Source: BOG-908 sp965198825 (GTDB lineage: Bacteria; Pseudomonadota; Alphaproteobacteria; Acetobacterales; Acetobacteraceae). Taken from it: a stretch of 64,000 nucleotides of DNA. This document shows positions 57,342 to 64,000 of this stretch, piece after piece; position 1 is the stretch's first letter; each line of letters starts with the position of its first letter. Under the pieces are notes generated by a model. That model made no database searches. It saw nothing but the letters and a program-made list of their open reading frames with translations, and was not told the DNA's origin. The position numbers were made by a program, and so were the translations under genes. The stretch is from assembly GCA_965198825.1 (NCBI GenBank), contig CBDAQB010000001.1, positions 930,001-994,000 on the forward strand. Direction: 5' to 3'.

Positions 57342-59789
57342 ATGCAGCTTCCCGCACTCCCCGTCCTCGATTGCCTGCCCGCATTATTGGCGACGCTCGA
57401 AACTTGTTCGAATGCCGTGCTGATCGCCCCGCCGGGCGCCGGCAAGACAACGCTTGTTCCGCTTGCCTTGTTCGACGCCCCGTGGCGCGGGGTTACCGGC
57501 CGGATCGTCATGCTCGAGCCGCGGCGCCTGGCGACGCGCGCCGCCGCGACTCGCATGGCTTCCCTGCTCGGCGAGCCGGTAGGCGGCCGGATCGGTTACC
57601 GCACCCGTCTTGAAAGTGCCGTCTCGCGCGACACGCTGGTCGAGGTGGTCACCGAAGGGCTGCTCGTAAGGCGCTTGCAGTCCGATCCGGGACTTGAGGG
57701 CGTAGCGGCCGTCATTTTCGACGAGGTGCATGAACGCAGCCTGGATGCCGATCTCGCTTTGGCGTTCTGCCTCGATCTTCAGCGGCACTTGCGGCCCGAG
57801 CTGCGGCTGATCGCCATGTCGGCGACTGCCGACGGGGCGCGCCTTTCAACGCTGATGGATGCCGCCGTGATCGAGAGCGAGGGGCGCATCTACCCCGTCG
57901 ATGTCCGGCACGCGGTGCGTGACATCGCCATGGTCCGCGACCTGCCCGATGCGATGGCGAAAGCCGTCAAAGGCGTGATGCAAGAGGCTGCGGGCGACAT
58001 TCTGGCCTTCCTGCCTGGGGTTGGAGAGATCCGGCGGACCGAGCAAGCGCTGGCCGGCTGCGGCGCACTGGTGCTGCCGCTCTATGGCGATTTGCCCGTC
58101 GCCGAGCAGGATCGCGCGCTCCGGCCTGCCGAGGGCCGCCGCGTCGTGCTGGCCACTTCCATTGCCGAGACATCGCTGACGGTTCCTGGTGTGCGCATCG
58201 TCGTCGATGGCGGCTTCAGGCGTTCGCCCCGGCTCGATGCAGCCAGCGGTCTCACGCGGCTCGAGACAATGCGCATCAGCCGTGCCGCCGCGGATCAAAG
58301 GGCCGGCCGAGCGGGGCGAGAGGCACCTGGCATGGCGGTGCGGCTATGGACCCTGGCCCAGCATCGCGGCTTGGCGCCGTTCGACAAGCCGGAGATCCTC
58401 CAGGCCGAGCTTTCCGGCCTGGCGCTCGACTGCGCCGGCTGGGGTGCGGCCCCTGCCGATCTGCCGTTTCCCGACACACCGCCGGCCGGGCCGCTTGCCG
58501 CCGGTCAGGCGCTGTTGCGGGCATTCGGTGCGCTGGACGCAGAGGGACGCATTACCGATACCGGACGGCGGATGGCCCAGTTGGGAGCGCATCCCAGGCT
58601 CGCTGCCATGATGCTGGCTGCGCGCAACCCGGAGGAGGCGGCGCTTGCCGCGGACATCGCGGCATTGCTGGAGGAGCGTGATCCGCTACGCGGCTCTGCC
58701 GATGCCGACATCGGCCTGCGGCTCGCCGCCATTGCACACGGCGCGGCAGATGCGGACCGTGGCGCTTTGTCCAGGATCCGGGAAGGCGCCAAACAATTCC
58801 GCCGCCGGCTCGGCATCGGGGAGCCGGCGATCGGCGACGCGGGAACGCTGCTGGCCGCCGCTTTTCCGGACCGGATCGCGCAGCGCCGAGGTGAGCCAGG
58901 TCACTTCCGCCTGTCGGGAGGTGGCGGCGCGCGGCTTGGAAGCGCCGACAAGCTTGCGAGCGCAGGCCTTCTGGCCGTGGCGTCACTGGAGCAAAAGGCG
59001 TCGGCTCAGATACGCATGGCCGCGGTCCTGGACCCACAGTCGCTGCCCTTCGCAATCCAGGCACAGGTGACCGAAACCATGGAGAGCGGGTTCGATCCCG
59101 TGAGCGGTTCGGTGTTTTCGCGCCGCAGGCGGCGTTACGGCGCTTTGATCCTGGACGACCGAGTGGTGGCGGCCGACCCGCAGACGGTGGCCTCCACGCT
59201 GGCGGCTGTGTTCGCAAAGAAGCTCGATGCACTTCCCTGGACTCCCGCTGCGCGCCAGCTTCAGGCACGTGCGGCTCTCCTGCGCGGCCTCGATCCCAAT
59301 TTCCCGGACATTTCCGACGAGGCCATGGCGGCCGACGCGCCGAACTGGCTGGCGGCGCGCCTGCTTGGCAAGGCGCGCATGGCCGATGCGGCGGATCTGG
59401 ATATGGGGCAGATCTTGCGCGACATGCTGGGCTGGGAGGAGGCGAGGCGGCTCGACCGTGAGTTGCCTGCATCCGTCGCGCTGCCGGGCGGCACGGCGGC
59501 AGTCGATTATCTTCAGCCGGTGCCGCAGGTCGCCGCACGCGCGCAGGCGTTTTACGGGACGGCCGAGACGCCACGCCTGGCAGGCGGCCGTGTTCCCGTA
59601 CGGCTCGCCCTACTGTCGCCCGCAGGACGGCCGATTGCCATTACCGCAGATCTCGCCGGTTTTTGGCGCGGCGCCTGGGCGGATGCGAGGCGTGACATGC
59701 GGGGGCGTTATCCCAAGCACGAGTGGCCAGAAGATCCCGTTTCACAACCGGCGAGAACTGGCAGACCGCGCCCGCATGATGGAGAATAG
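57342..59789 (+). CDS. hrpB: ATP-dependent helicase HrpB
   Basis: An 815-residue DEAH-type helicase. Motif I IAPPGAGKTTLVPLALF, motif II DEVHERS (DEVH), motif III MSATADG and motif VI QRAGRAGRE are all visible, followed by the HrpB-specific C-terminal region (RYGALILDDRVV and the ending HEWPEDP). Its RNA substrate in bacteria is not settled. It diverges from the DsbD-like gene with a 50-bp gap and is the first of a same-strand run continuing to the window end. Confidence 0.94.
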   Translation: MQLPALPVLDCLPALLATLETCSNAVLIAPPGAGKTTLVPLALFDAPWRGVTGRIVMLEPRRLATRAAATRMASLLGEPVGGRIGYRTRLESAVSRDTLVEVVTEGLLVRRLQSDPGLEGVAAVIFDEVHERSLDADLALAFCLDLQRHLRPELRLIAMSATADGARLSTLMDAAVIESEGRIYPVDVRHAVRDIAMVRDLPDAMAKAVKGVMQEAAGDILAFLPGVGEIRRTEQALAGCGALVLPLYGDLPVAEQDRALRPAEGRRVVLATSIAETSLTVPGVRIVVDGGFRRSPRLDAASGLTRLETMRISRAAADQRAGRAGREAPGMAVRLWTLAQHRGLAPFDKPEILQAELSGLALDCAGWGAAPADLPFPDTPPAGPLAAGQALLRAFGALDAEGRITDTGRRMAQLGAHPRLAAMMLAARNPEEAALAADIAALLEERDPLRGSADADIGLRLAAIAHGAADADRGALSRIREGAKQFRRRLGIGEPAIGDAGTLLAAAFPDRIAQRRGEPGHFRLSGGGGARLGSADKLASAGLLAVASLEQKASAQIRMAAVLDPQSLPFAIQAQVTETMESGFDPVSGSVFSRRRRRYGALILDDRVVAADPQTVASTLAAVFAKKLDALPWTPAARQLQARAALLRGLDPNFPDISDEAMAADAPNWLAARLLGKARMADAADLDMGQILRDMLGWEEARRLDRELPASVALPGGTAAVDYLQPVPQVAARAQAFYGTAETPRLAGGRVPVRLALLSPAGRPIAITADLAGFWRGAWADARRDMRGRYPKHEWPEDPVSQPARTGRPRPHDGE

Positions 59790-59815
59790 GGTCTGCATCA
59801 CCGGCGGACGGCATT

Positions 59816-61114
59816 GTGACACTGGCTGAGACACTCTTTGTGGATGACGGACCGCGCCTGCGCTCGGCACGTGCTGTGCTGCGAAACCTCTTCGGCTTCA
59901 GCCAGCCGGATACGGTGATCGACGTCGGTTGTGGCGACGGCGCCTGGCTGCGCGCAGCCCTCGAACTCGATACCGAAGCGGTGTTCGGTATCAGCCAAGG
60001 GGAACCGCAACACGGGCTGCCGGAGGATGCCTTTCTGGAGGCTGATCTGTCGGAGCCTGGCTTAGATGCCAAAATAGCCGAACGGCTCGGCCGCAAGTTC
60101 GATCTCGTGCTGGCTTTGGGTGTTGCTGAATTGCTGCCCTTTGAACGCTCGGCGGGGTTCGTCGAAGAGCTCTGCCGCCTTGGCGATACCATCCTGTTTT
60201 CGGCCGCCATTCCGTTGCAAGACGGCTACCCGAACGAGCAATGGACCGAGTTCTGGGGCTTGCACTTCCGGCGCTGCGGCTTTCGCTGCTTCGATCTCCT
60301 GCGGCTAGAGCTCTGGGCCAACCCGGCCGTGGAGTGGCGCCTCGCCCAGAACCTTCTGGTGTTCGTGCGGGAGGAGAGTACCGCTTTCTCGCTGTTTCCG
60401 TTCGAGGCGATGGACGGCCCGTTGTCGATGGTTCATCCGGCGGGGTGGCTCAATGGCAGGGCAGGCGGCGCTGATGATCTGGCGATGCTCTCCGAGGCCT
60501 GGATGGCAGGTGGGAACGACATCCCGGCGATGCACCGGCTATCCGTGCCCCCAGCTGGCAGCCGCGAGTTGGTCCTGTTCAACGGAAAGACCGGGGAGCC
60601 GCCCGACACCGGGCCTTCGATCGAGCGCTTGCAGCAGGAACTTGCCGCGGCGAAGGCGCAGGTGCGCATTGCCAACCTCGACCTTGAGCGGGCGGCGGAA
60701 GACCTGGCGACGCTGCGGCTCGACAAGTCCGATGCCGAGAGGACCGCTGTCGAGGAATACCATCTGCGTGTTAACATGGAGCGCGACTTCCTTCTTGCGG
60801 ACGCGTCGCAAAAGGAGCTCGCGGCTGCGAACGCGGCCTTTCGCCAGCAACTCGAAGGCGCCGGTCAGGACAGTGTTCGCCTCCCTCAGCTCATGACGTC
60901 ACTCAACCGGGCGATCGAACGCGAGCGGGCGACATCGAGCCAAACGGCGGGCCTGCGCGATGCCCTGCAAGCGGCCACAGCGACCGCCGAACGGCTCACC
61001 CAGGAGCGGGAGGCACTGGAGCAGCGCGTATCCGAGTTTTTTGCTGGATCCTGGCGTCTCGGTTCGCCCAAGCGTGCGTTGCAGCAAATCCTCGGACGGC
61101 AAGAAGCCGGTTGA
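59816..61114 (+). CDS. SAM-dependent methyltransferase with a C-terminal coiled coil
   Basis: A 432-residue protein starting at GTG 59816. Residues 1-185 form a small class I methyltransferase (VIDVGCGDGAWLRAALE, 34-50, then FGISQGE and FDLVLALGVAELLP), of the FkbM-like or Methyltransf_11 group common in glycan gene clusters. A link (190-260) leads to a long coiled coil (about 265-415, SIERLQQELAAAKAQVRIAN onward, rich in Ala, Glu and Arg). The last residues WRLGSPKRALQQILGR resemble the end of glycosyltransferase-associated proteins. The substrate is unknown; no glycan genes are nearby. Confidence 0.75.
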   Translation: MTLAETLFVDDGPRLRSARAVLRNLFGFSQPDTVIDVGCGDGAWLRAALELDTEAVFGISQGEPQHGLPEDAFLEADLSEPGLDAKIAERLGRKFDLVLALGVAELLPFERSAGFVEELCRLGDTILFSAAIPLQDGYPNEQWTEFWGLHFRRCGFRCFDLLRLELWANPAVEWRLAQNLLVFVREESTAFSLFPFEAMDGPLSMVHPAGWLNGRAGGADDLAMLSEAWMAGGNDIPAMHRLSVPPAGSRELVLFNGKTGEPPDTGPSIERLQQELAAAKAQVRIANLDLERAAEDLATLRLDKSDAERTAVEEYHLRVNMERDFLLADASQKELAAANAAFRQQLEGAGQDSVRLPQLMTSLNRAIERERATSSQTAGLRDALQAATATAERLTQEREALEQRVSEFFAGSWRLGSPKRALQQILGRQEAG

Positions 61115-61166
61115 ACTGGCAGGCTGTTGCTTGTTGCATGAGTGTTCGCATGCCACATCAGCGCCT

Positions 61167-62273
61167 ATGAGCCTGTCTCGAAACCTAGCCGTTCTCCTGA
61201 TTGCCGGCACTTGCATCGCCGGGTCGACCGGTGCCGTTCGCGCCCAGGTCATGCCGCCGCTGGTGCAGACCGGACCGCTGACCTTCGCCCCGCTTGTCCG
61301 GCGCGTGGTGCCTGCCGTCGTCAACATCGCCGTTAGGATGAATGTTTCCGAGCAGGCGGCCTCGAACGACATGCCGCCGGAGCTCAAGGGCACGCCCTTC
61401 GAGAAAACCTTCAGGGACAGGCTGAAGAATCGCAAGGAACAGATGATCGGTGCGGGATCTGGGTTCATCCTCGACCCGTCCGGCATCATCGTCACGAACA
61501 ACCATGTCGTCGGCAACGCAGACAAGATCCTGGTGTCGTTGACCGATGGCAGCGAGCTACCGGCACATCTGCTTGGCACCGACGAACTGACCGACATCGC
61601 CGTCATCAAGGTCGATGCCGGACATGCTCTGCCGGCCGTTGGCTGGGGCGACTCGCGTGCCGTTCAGGTGGGCGACTGGATCATGGCAGCCGGCAACCCG
61701 TTCGGCCTAGGCGGCTCCGTGACCGCTGGCATCGTCTCGGCGCGCGGCCGCGATATCGGCGCCGGGCCGTTCGACGATTTCTTCCAGCTCGACGCGCCGA
61801 TCAACCCAGGCAACTCGGGGGGCCCGACGTTCAACATGGCGGGACAGGTGGTAGCCCTGAATACGGCCATCGTGTCGCCGACCGGCGGCTCGGTCGGCAT
61901 CGGCTTCGCCATCCCCTCAGAGATTGCAGAGCGGATCGTTAACGAGCTGCTCACCAAAGGCCGGGTCGATCGTGGATGGCTAGGCGTGGAGGTCGACACG
62001 ACAGCTAAGCGCAAGTCGGGCGCTGCCATCGCGTCGGTCGATCACGGTGGACCTGCAGCGAAGGCGGGGCTGCGGCCTGGCGATGTCGTGACCAGCATCA
62101 ACGGCGACCGCGTCGAGAACCCGCGCGAGCTGATACGCGACGTGTCGGCGGTGAGCCCGGGTGGAACGGCGCGTCTGCGTGTCAGGCGCTCGAATCAGCT
62201 CCTCGACCTGTCAGTTGTAGTGGCCAAGCGGCCGCCCGAGGCAGCTCCCGCAGCGCCGGAGGACGACCAGTGA
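61167..62273 (+). CDS. HtrA/DegP-family periplasmic serine protease
   Basis: A 368-residue protease-chaperone. Start ATG 61167 (SLSRNLAVLLIAGTCIAG) gives a signal peptide to AVRAQ; a longer frame from 60960 overlaps the methyltransferase and is rejected. The catalytic triad is H113 (NNHVVG), D143 (LTDIAV) and S217 (NPGNSGGP); a single PDZ domain (GWLGVEVDT...AAKAGLRPGDVVTSI) follows, so it is closer to DegS/HhoB than to two-PDZ DegP. It precedes a two-component system by 34 bp, a common arrangement in which the envelope-stress protease is part of the regulon. Confidence 0.92.
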   Translation: MSLSRNLAVLLIAGTCIAGSTGAVRAQVMPPLVQTGPLTFAPLVRRVVPAVVNIAVRMNVSEQAASNDMPPELKGTPFEKTFRDRLKNRKEQMIGAGSGFILDPSGIIVTNNHVVGNADKILVSLTDGSELPAHLLGTDELTDIAVIKVDAGHALPAVGWGDSRAVQVGDWIMAAGNPFGLGGSVTAGIVSARGRDIGAGPFDDFFQLDAPINPGNSGGPTFNMAGQVVALNTAIVSPTGGSVGIGFAIPSEIAERIVNELLTKGRVDRGWLGVEVDTTAKRKSGAAIASVDHGGPAAKAGLRPGDVVTSINGDRVENPRELIRDVSAVSPGGTARLRVRRSNQLLDLSVVVAKRPPEAAPAAPEDDQ

Positions 62274-62307
62274 GCGAAGCTCGGGCACGTCCCGGCGTGA
62301 GAGGCGG

Positions 62308-62988
62308 ATGATGCGTATTTTGCTGGTTGAGGATGACCCGACCGTCGCCGGCTTCGTGGTCAAGGGATTGCGCGAGGCAGGCCATGTCGTTGAGCATGCG
62401 GACAACGGCCGCGACGGATTGTTCATGGCCGCCAGCGAAGCTTTCGAGACCATCATCCTCGACCGCATGCTGCCTGGCGGCATCGATGGCATCCGGCTGC
62501 TAGAGACGCTCAGATCGCAAAACAACACGACGCCCGTGCTCGTGTTGTCGGCGTTGTCGCAGGTGGATGAGCGCGTGGCGGGGCTGAAGGCGGGCGGAGA
62601 CGATTACCTCACCAAGCCATTTGCCTTCTCAGAACTGTTGGCACGGGTCGAGGCGCTGACGCGTCGCGGCCGGGGTGAGGCGCCGACGACCAAGCTCGTT
62701 GTCGGTGATCTCGAAATGGATTTGCTATCGCGCATGGTTCGCCGTGGCGGGCAAAAGATCGACCTGCAACCCAGAGAGTTCCGTTTGCTGGAGTATCTGA
62801 TGCGTCACGGCGGCCAGGTCGTAACACGCACGATGCTGCTGGAAGGCGTGTGGGATTACCACTTCGACCCACAGACGAACGTCATCGACGTGCATGTGTC
62901 CAGGCTTCGCCAGAAGATAGACAAGCCGTTCCCCACGCCGCTGATCCACACCATCCGGAACGCCGGCTATATGCTCCGCCCGGAGTAG
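62308..62988 (+). CDS. OmpR/PhoB-family response regulator
   Basis: A 226-residue transcription regulator. The receiver domain has the acidic pocket EDD (8-10), phosphoacceptor D52 (LDRMLPGG) and K103 (YLTKPF); the winged-helix effector domain includes LQPREFRLLEYLMRHGGQVV, VTRTMLLEGVWDY and VDVHVSRLRQKI, with the recognition helix in the last. The start has two consecutive ATG codons at 62308. It lies 34 bp after htrA and is followed by its cognate kinase gene; the three are probably cotranscribed. Confidence 0.94.
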   Translation: MMRILLVEDDPTVAGFVVKGLREAGHVVEHADNGRDGLFMAASEAFETIILDRMLPGGIDGIRLLETLRSQNNTTPVLVLSALSQVDERVAGLKAGGDDYLTKPFAFSELLARVEALTRRGRGEAPTTKLVVGDLEMDLLSRMVRRGGQKIDLQPREFRLLEYLMRHGGQVVTRTMLLEGVWDYHFDPQTNVIDVHVSRLRQKIDKPFPTPLIHTIRNAGYMLRPE

Positions 62989-63040
62989 CATGAGCCAAAA
63001 CATTGTCCGCCGTGCAGATCTCGGCCATTCCCTTATCGCA

Positions 63041-63096
63041 GGGCAACGTACGCAAAAGTTTTCTGGTTCTTTTTTTCGAAAAAGAACTCTTCCTTG
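63041..63096 (+). repeat. AT-rich palindromic element, right arm (copy 14), at the start of the kinase gene
   Basis: CGTACGCAAAAGTTTTCTGG, then TTCTTTTTTTCGAAAAAGAA and CTCTTCCTTG. It separates the response-regulator stop (62988) from the kinase reading frame and ends at the TTG used as the kinase start. Confidence 0.8.
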
Positions 63097-64000
63097 ATCC
63101 GTTCAGCAAGCCTGAGATTCGCCGCCCTTTACGGCGTTCTCTTCGCAGCCTCCTCGCTTGCACTTGTCCTTTTCTTCTGGTGGGCAACTGCCGGTGTTCT
63201 CGACCGCCAGGTAGAAGCAGCAATCGATGCCGACGCGCAATTCCTGGGCGAGCGCTGGAAGGAAGACGGTCTCCCGGCGCTGGTCATGACTGTGCAGGAG
63301 CGTCTGGCCGAGAATGTGGATGACGATGCGATCTACATGCTCAGCGATCCGCTTGGCCAGAAAGTAGCTGGAAACATGCAGCGCTGGCCTGCGGCGGTGA
63401 CTGAGTCCGGCGGATTCTACGAGCTTGAAGTCATGCGGGCGGGAACGCGCTCGCTCGCCGACGTGCGGCAGTACGAATTGCCCGGCGGCTTCCGGCTGCT
63501 GGTGGGACGCGACGTGCGCGGACGCGTAGAGTTGCGGCGGCTGCTGACGAATACGTTGTTATGGTCAGTGGTTCTGGTGGCGGGGCTGGCTGGCATCGGC
63601 GCCTTCCTCGTCAGGCGGCTGTTCCGGCGCATGGTGGCAGAGGTGTCCGCGACGGCTGATGCGATTGCTGGCGGTGATCTCACGCCCCGGGTAAGGCGGA
63701 CCGGCCGCGGCGACGAGTTCGACCGCATGGCGGAGTCGATCAACAACATGCTCGAGCGCATCGCGCGATTGATGGATGGCGTGCGCCAGGTCAGCAACGC
63801 GATTGCGCATGATCTGCGCACGCCGATTACGCGAGCACGTGCACGCCTCGAAGACGCGGCCGAGCATGCCGGCAACGAGATGGAATTGCGGGCTGCCGTG
63901 GAACGTGCGGTGGCCGATCTCGACGGCGTCACGGCGGTGTTCCAGGCGCTGTTGCGAATTGCCGAAATTGAGGCTGGCGCTCGCCGGAGCGCGTTTTCGG
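63094..64000 (+). CDS. Sensor histidine kinase of the OmpR-type system (3' end outside window)
   Basis: Not marked by an ATG. From TTG 63094 the frame runs open to the window end and encodes LIRSASLRFAALYGVLFAAS, a first membrane helix (about 8-30), a periplasmic region, a second helix (TLLWSVVLVAGLAGIGAFLV, near 150-170), a HAMP linker (TADAIAGGDLTPRVRRTG, FDRMAESINNMLERI) and a HisKA domain with phosphoacceptor H239 in AIAHDLRTPITRARA. The ATPase domain lies beyond 64000. The TTG is the only reasonable start and sits at the edge of an AT-rich element. A short frame from ATG 62990 ends (TGA 63095-63097) exactly over it. Confidence 0.85.
   Translation, partial: MIRSASLRFAALYGVLFAASSLALVLFFWWATAGVLDRQVEAAIDADAQFLGERWKEDGLPALVMTVQERLAENVDDDAIYMLSDPLGQKVAGNMQRWPAAVTESGGFYELEVMRAGTRSLADVRQYELPGGFRLLVGRDVRGRVELRRLLTNTLLWSVVLVAGLAGIGAFLVRRLFRRMVAEVSATADAIAGGDLTPRVRRTGRGDEFDRMAESINNMLERIARLMDGVRQVSNAIAHDLRTPITRARARLEDAAEHAGNEMELRAAVERAVADLDGVTAVFQALLRIAEIEAGARRSAFS

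Noticed and set aside
8651..63096. The recurring AT-rich units as a CRISPR array or insertion sequences
   Set aside because: They are scattered singly over the whole window at gene ends, not regularly spaced, and encode no transposase.
63003..63323. A 106-codon plus-strand frame starting with ATG before the kinase
   Set aside because: It runs in the wrong frame through the kinase's periplasmic domain; the kinase frame continues open to the end with clear HAMP and HisKA motifs.
1..64000. tRNA, rRNA or prophage genes
   Set aside because: Nothing in the intergenic spaces looked like a tRNA cloverleaf or rRNA, and no integrase, terminase or capsid genes are present.

Overview
The window is 64 kb of GC-rich DNA (about 60% or more by eye) from a Gram-negative bacterium, most likely an alphaproteobacterium near the Rhodospirillales/Acetobacteraceae. 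Supporting signs are a phasin gene, a ClpS-ClpA pair, a PurS-type purine pathway, ChvG-free OmpR-family two-component genes, OprB porin, EfeB/DyP peroxidase, NodT-type outer-membrane lipoprotein and a TerC-family protein. The family assignment is inference. I see no rRNA, tRNA, CRISPR array or insertion sequence. The content is mostly chromosomal housekeeping and membrane or envelope genes.

Layout. 1-2.0 kb: 3' end of an acyltransferase/acyl-ACP synthetase (Aas type). 2.0-9.1 kb: a lipid-modification locus of two divergent operons: FAD amine oxidase, DUF1365, Cfa-like methyltransferase and DUF6134 leftward; DUF1295, a second Cfa-like methyltransferase and a membrane protein rightward, then DUF2177. 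9.3-13.2 kb: purB, NRDE protein, purC, purS, Rap1a-like and RidA. 13.3-20.2 kb: TerC, map, a DD-peptidase, phasin, clpS and clpA. 20.4-26.3 kb: DUF427, a transketolase-like pseudoenzyme, a lipoprotein, a DsbA-like protein, a gamma-glutamyltransferase-like lipoprotein and an aminotransferase. 26.4-30.8 kb: a CHASE3-GAF-GGDEF diguanylate cyclase and a hybrid PAS-GAF histidine kinase whose 5' end is frameshifted at a run of seven G. 30.8-33.5 kb: efflux adaptor and outer-membrane factor without their pump. 33.6-37.6 kb: a probably iron-controlled operon of OprB porin, secreted beta-propeller and DyP peroxidase. 37.6-49.5 kb: CinA-like, GNAT-Nudix fusion, argJ, parvulin, secA, ClC channel, quinone oxidoreductase and esterase. 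49.6-54.0 kb: cold-shock protein, YifB/ComM, a VapC remnant and a DUF4139 protein. 54.2-57.3 kb: a thiol-redox operon (thioredoxin-reductase-like plus DsbD-like). 57.3-64 kb: hrpB, a methyltransferase with coiled coil, HtrA protease and an OmpR-type two-component system cut by the window end.

The most striking feature is a dispersed AT-rich palindromic element. It occurs at fourteen intergenic or gene-edge sites, six of them as a composite of about 120-137 bp: two inverted AT-rich hairpin arms around a GC-rich core. Most copies sit at 3' ends, where they could act as two-way terminators. Three lie across the 5' ends of genes for exported or membrane proteins, and in two of these the element is translated into the basic n-region of the signal sequence. 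A second, GC-rich repeat forms the C-terminal tail of the Aas protein and recurs between ppiC and argJ.
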